This document shows positions 61,704-64,000 of a stretch of 64,000 nucleotides of DNA, in pieces (position 1 is the stretch's first letter; each line of letters begins with the position of its first letter). The notes below the pieces were generated by a model. It saw only the letters and a program-made list of their open reading frames with translations. It had not been told where the DNA came from and ran no database searches. Made by a program: the position numbers and the translations under genes. This stretch comes from Flavobacterium frigoritolerans (GTDB lineage Bacteria > Bacteroidota > Bacteroidia > Flavobacteriales > Flavobacteriaceae), in the NCBI RefSeq assembly GCF_025847275.1, contig NZ_JAOZEV010000006.1:186001-250000 (forward strand), read 5' to 3'.

Positions 61704-62480
61704 ATGATAAACAATAATCCTATAGGCATTTTCGATTCTGGCATTGGTGGCACTTCAATTTGGACTGCAATTCATCAATTACTTCCAAACGAAAAAACCA
61801 TCTATTTAGCTGATAGTAAAAATGCCCCTTATGGTCAAAAAACGAAACAGGAAATAGTAGCCTTGAGTAAAAAAAATGTAGATTTTTTACTAGATATGGG
61901 TTGCAAACTAATTGTTGTTGCGTGCAATACAGCAACCACAAATGCTATTAAAGAATTAAGAGAACAATACACCGTACCGATTATAGGAATTGAACCAGCT
62001 ATAAAACCAGCTGCGACTAACTCAAAAACGCAAACTATTGGAATCCTCGCTACTCAGGGAACTTTAAATAGCGAGCTTTTCAATAAAGCAACTGAAATGT
62101 ACCAAGACACTAAAATTATTGAACAAGTAGGTCATGGTTTAGTACCGTTAATTGAGAATGGAGATTTAAATTCTCCTGAGATGGCGCAACTTCTCGAATC
62201 GTACCTCAGACCAATGATCGAAGCTAATATTGATTATTTGGTATTAGGATGCAGTCATTACCCATATTTAATACCTCAGATAAAAAAAATATTACCAGAA
62301 CACATTCATATTATTGATTCAGGCGAAGCTGTTGCTAAACAAACTCAAAACATATTGCGCGAAAAAGCAGGATTTAATAATGGTCCTCTAGATGAACCTA
62401 TATTTTATACTAATGGCAATCCTAAAGTTTTATCGGACATACTAGAAAATAAATATAAAGTTGAAGAAAAAGTTTTTTAG
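61704..62480 (+). CDS. murI: Glutamate racemase
   Basis: A 258-residue enzyme making D-glutamate for peptidoglycan. IGIFDSGIGGTSIW gives the conserved Asp10-Ser pair. Catalytic Cys74 (VVACNTATT) and Cys183 (VLGCSHYPYL) are both present. It lies behind the terminator of the envelope operon with its own promoter element. Confidence 0.96.
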   Translation: MINNNPIGIFDSGIGGTSIWTAIHQLLPNEKTIYLADSKNAPYGQKTKQEIVALSKKNVDFLLDMGCKLIVVACNTATTNAIKELREQYTVPIIGIEPAIKPAATNSKTQTIGILATQGTLNSELFNKATEMYQDTKIIEQVGHGLVPLIENGDLNSPEMAQLLESYLRPMIEANIDYLVLGCSHYPYLIPQIKKILPEHIHIIDSGEAVAKQTQNILREKAGFNNGPLDEPIFYTNGNPKVLSDILENKYKVEEKVF

Positions 62481-62585
62481 TAATTAATCTATTTTTCTCT
62501 TAACAAACCATATTCCATCCAATGCTAAATTGAGTGATAGTTTATGATAATTCTCTTCTATAAGACTGTACCTATTTTTCCTTTT

Positions 62586-62606
62586 AACCATTAAGAGTAA
62601 GAAATA
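62586..62606. repeat. Half of a repeat also present near 2866
   Basis: AACCATTAAGAGTAAGAAA recalls AACCATTAAGAGATTAAGAA at 2866-2885. No paired arm is seen here. Confidence 0.4.
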
Positions 62607-62624
62607 TTTAGAGCTGAAAAAGTA

Positions 62625-63146
62625 TTATTTTTCCTCTTCTTTAAACCAACTCGAATACATTACATAATTATTAGAAATACGTTCAATCTCGCCAGCAAAG
62701 TCTGATTGGTCGATATCTTTCACTTTCTTAGCAGGCACTCCTGCATAAATACTGCCTGAAACTACTACTGTATTTTGAGTTACTACAGCGCCCGCAGCAA
62801 CAATAGCATTACTTTCGACTACACAATTATCCATTACAATAGCTCCCATTCCTATTAATACGTTATCGTGAATTGTACAACCATGCACAATTGCATTATG
62901 TCCTATAGAAACATTATTGCCAATTATTGTTGGATGTTTTTGATAAGTACAATGAATAATAGCTCCATCTTGGATATTTACTTTATTCCCTATTTTAATA
63001 AAATTTACGTCTCCCCTAATTACAGCATTAAACCAAACACTGCATGAATCTCCAAAAGAAACATCTCCAACAATTGTTGCATTTTCAGCTACATAGCAAT
63101 CATTTGGAATGTTAGGCATTTTTCCGTTTACAGATTTTATCAACAT
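62625..63146 (-). CDS. Gamma-class carbonic anhydrase-like protein
   Basis: A 173-residue left-handed beta-helix protein of the gamma-CA/PaaY/YrdA family. The zinc-binding histidines can be seen as His65 (GAIIHC), His83 and His88 (SIGHNAIVHG). The hexapeptide repeats run from about residue 20 to 150. A C-terminal helix follows. Carbonic anhydrase activity is possible but not shown by the sequence. The divergent region to the right leads to the PorP/SprF gene on the same strand. Confidence 0.92.
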   Translation of the reverse strand: MLIKSVNGKMPNIPNDCYVAENATIVGDVSFGDSCSVWFNAVIRGDVNFIKIGNKVNIQDGAIIHCTYQKHPTIIGNNVSIGHNAIVHGCTIHDNVLIGMGAIVMDNCVVESNAIVAAGAVVTQNTVVVSGSIYAGVPAKKVKDIDQSDFAGEIERISNNYVMYSSWFKEEEK

Positions 63147-63174
63147 ACGTTTATTTATTTAAAATGAATTATAA

Positions 63175-64000
63175 TTAGTTTATTGCAGGACAATCGCAAT
63201 CATATTTTTCCCGCTTACAGAATAAATTAAGCCCCAAAGTAATTTGATGATATGCGCCATTATCAAATTTTACATTTCCTGTAACTTGAGAATAGGTGTA
63301 AGCAAACATGAAGTTTTTATAGTTAACTCCTAAAATTGGTGTTATGTATTGTAGTTTTTGAGTAGAAACACTTGAACCATTATAATATTGTGCTCCATCA
63401 AAACTTCTTCTGTATGATAATCCAGCCCAAACACTTCCAAAATCCATATTCTTATAAGCCTTTATATTAAAATCGATTAGCTTCTCTTTGGTTTTATCAA
63501 ATAATTGAAAAAGTACCGAAGGCTCCCACAATAGTTTTCTTTTATTTCCAAAAACATATCCTGCACTCAAAAGATATTTTCTGAGATTATCACTTTCAAA
63601 TTCTGTATAAATTTGCCGCCTTGTTTCTACTGCCCCCTGAACCGTTGCATGAGCATAAAAATTAAGAAAATTATATGACGCACCAAAATCTACATTAAAA
63701 TAAGAGTCTCTCTGAATGTTTCCAAAAACAATCGGGTCAAATTCTCCAAAAGAAGTTTCATCTAACTGATTCTGAATTACTCCTGCGTTAATACCAAATG
63801 AAAGTTGGTTCAAATCGATTTCATTTCTCGAAAAAAGAATATGATACGCGTAAGTAAGTTTAATTCCTTTTTGAGAATGATATCCATTTTTATCATTAAA
63901 AAGTATAATTCCTGCCCCTGATCTGTCACCTACCCGACCGTTAAAGCTTAATGTCTGAAGTGCTGGTGCATCATCCTGGCCAAACCATTGTTTACGTGCG
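63175..64000 (-). CDS. Type IX secretion system membrane protein PorP/SprF family (N-terminus outside window)
   Basis: The open frame continues without a stop from 63175 through the right edge, giving at least 275 residues of the C-terminal part. Near the window edge it reads RKQWFGQDDAPALQTL then SFNGRVGDRSGAGIILFNDK, the PorP/SprF signature. The rest is alternating beta strands, ending in a cysteine pair (YDCDCPAIN). SprF-like proteins usually anchor SprB-type adhesins in the outer membrane and lie next to very large adhesin genes. The missing N-terminus and any adhesin gene lie beyond the window. Confidence 0.88.
   Translation of the reverse strand, partial: ARKQWFGQDDAPALQTLSFNGRVGDRSGAGIILFNDKNGYHSQKGIKLTYAYHILFSRNEIDLNQLSFGINAGVIQNQLDETSFGEFDPIVFGNIQRDSYFNVDFGASYNFLNFYAHATVQGAVETRRQIYTEFESDNLRKYLLSAGYVFGNKRKLLWEPSVLFQLFDKTKEKLIDFNIKAYKNMDFGSVWAGLSYRRSFDGAQYYNGSSVSTQKLQYITPILGVNYKNFMFAYTYSQVTGNVKFDNGAYHQITLGLNLFCKREKYDCDCPAIN

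Overview
The window is chromosomal DNA from a member of the Bacteroidota, most likely the genus Flavobacterium or a close relative. The evidence is low GC content, many promoters with the Bacteroidota -7 element TAnnTTTG, a PorP/SprF-type (type IX secretion/gliding) membrane protein at the right edge, families typical of this group (DUF6089, DUF6370, a fused FolK-deoxynucleoside kinase, a short Crp/Fnr regulator), and small dispersed AT-rich palindromic repeats between genes. I see no prophage, insertion sequence, CRISPR array or rRNA operon. Most of the region is core housekeeping sequence.

Layout. 0-2.9 kb: a partial secreted protein (minus strand), then purT, a small secreted DUF6370-like protein and a Crp/Fnr regulator. 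3-7.7 kb: the glyoxylate shunt, aceB-aceA on the minus strand, divergent from a RamB/ScfR-type XRE regulator, with a perfect 14-bp palindrome between them. 8-10 kb: a pirin, a small 4Fe-4S protein and a YceI protein. The pirin and yceI genes share an identical palindromic motif at the same distance from their -7 boxes. 10.1-13.8 kb: a 14-bp tandem repeat, an AraC regulator, a DUF983 protein, fabD, a LytTR protein and an NTF2-like secreted protein. 14-21.7 kb: a glycerophosphodiesterase lipoprotein, a RelE/ParE-like toxin-antitoxin pair, an EamA transporter, galE, a DegT-type aminotransferase, waaA, an alanine-rich repeat lipoprotein and a YegP-like protein. 21.8-32.6 kb: tRNA-Gly and tRNA-Leu, mutS, a DUF1573 protein, a SpoU methyltransferase, a CHAP protein, folK-dNK, sppA and an AsmA-like protein.

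32.7-40.3 kb is a trehalose-use locus: a cytoplasmic trehalase with a fungal-type calcium loop, an MFS transporter, a TonB-dependent receptor and a divergent LacI regulator with two palindromic operators. The receptor gene is bracketed by roughly 160-bp inverted copies of a dispersed repeat. 40.4-48.3 kb holds a DUF2797 protein, a GH3 protein, serB, a run of five small VOC/SRPBCC genes and a GlxA-type regulator. 48.4-54 kb holds clpX, clpP and tig, a small membrane protein, a hydrolase and pdxJ. 54-62.5 kb is an envelope-assembly block: a CBS protein, nadK, a DUF6089 protein, uppS, bamA, two Skp/OmpH genes and murI. The window ends with a gamma-carbonic anhydrase and a partial porP/sprF gene.

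The points most worth a second look are regulatory and structural: the shared pirin/yceI operator, the aceB palindrome, the paired LacI operators, the inverted repeats around the TonB receptor, and the calcium-loop trehalase. I did not find a convincing undescribed multi-gene system.
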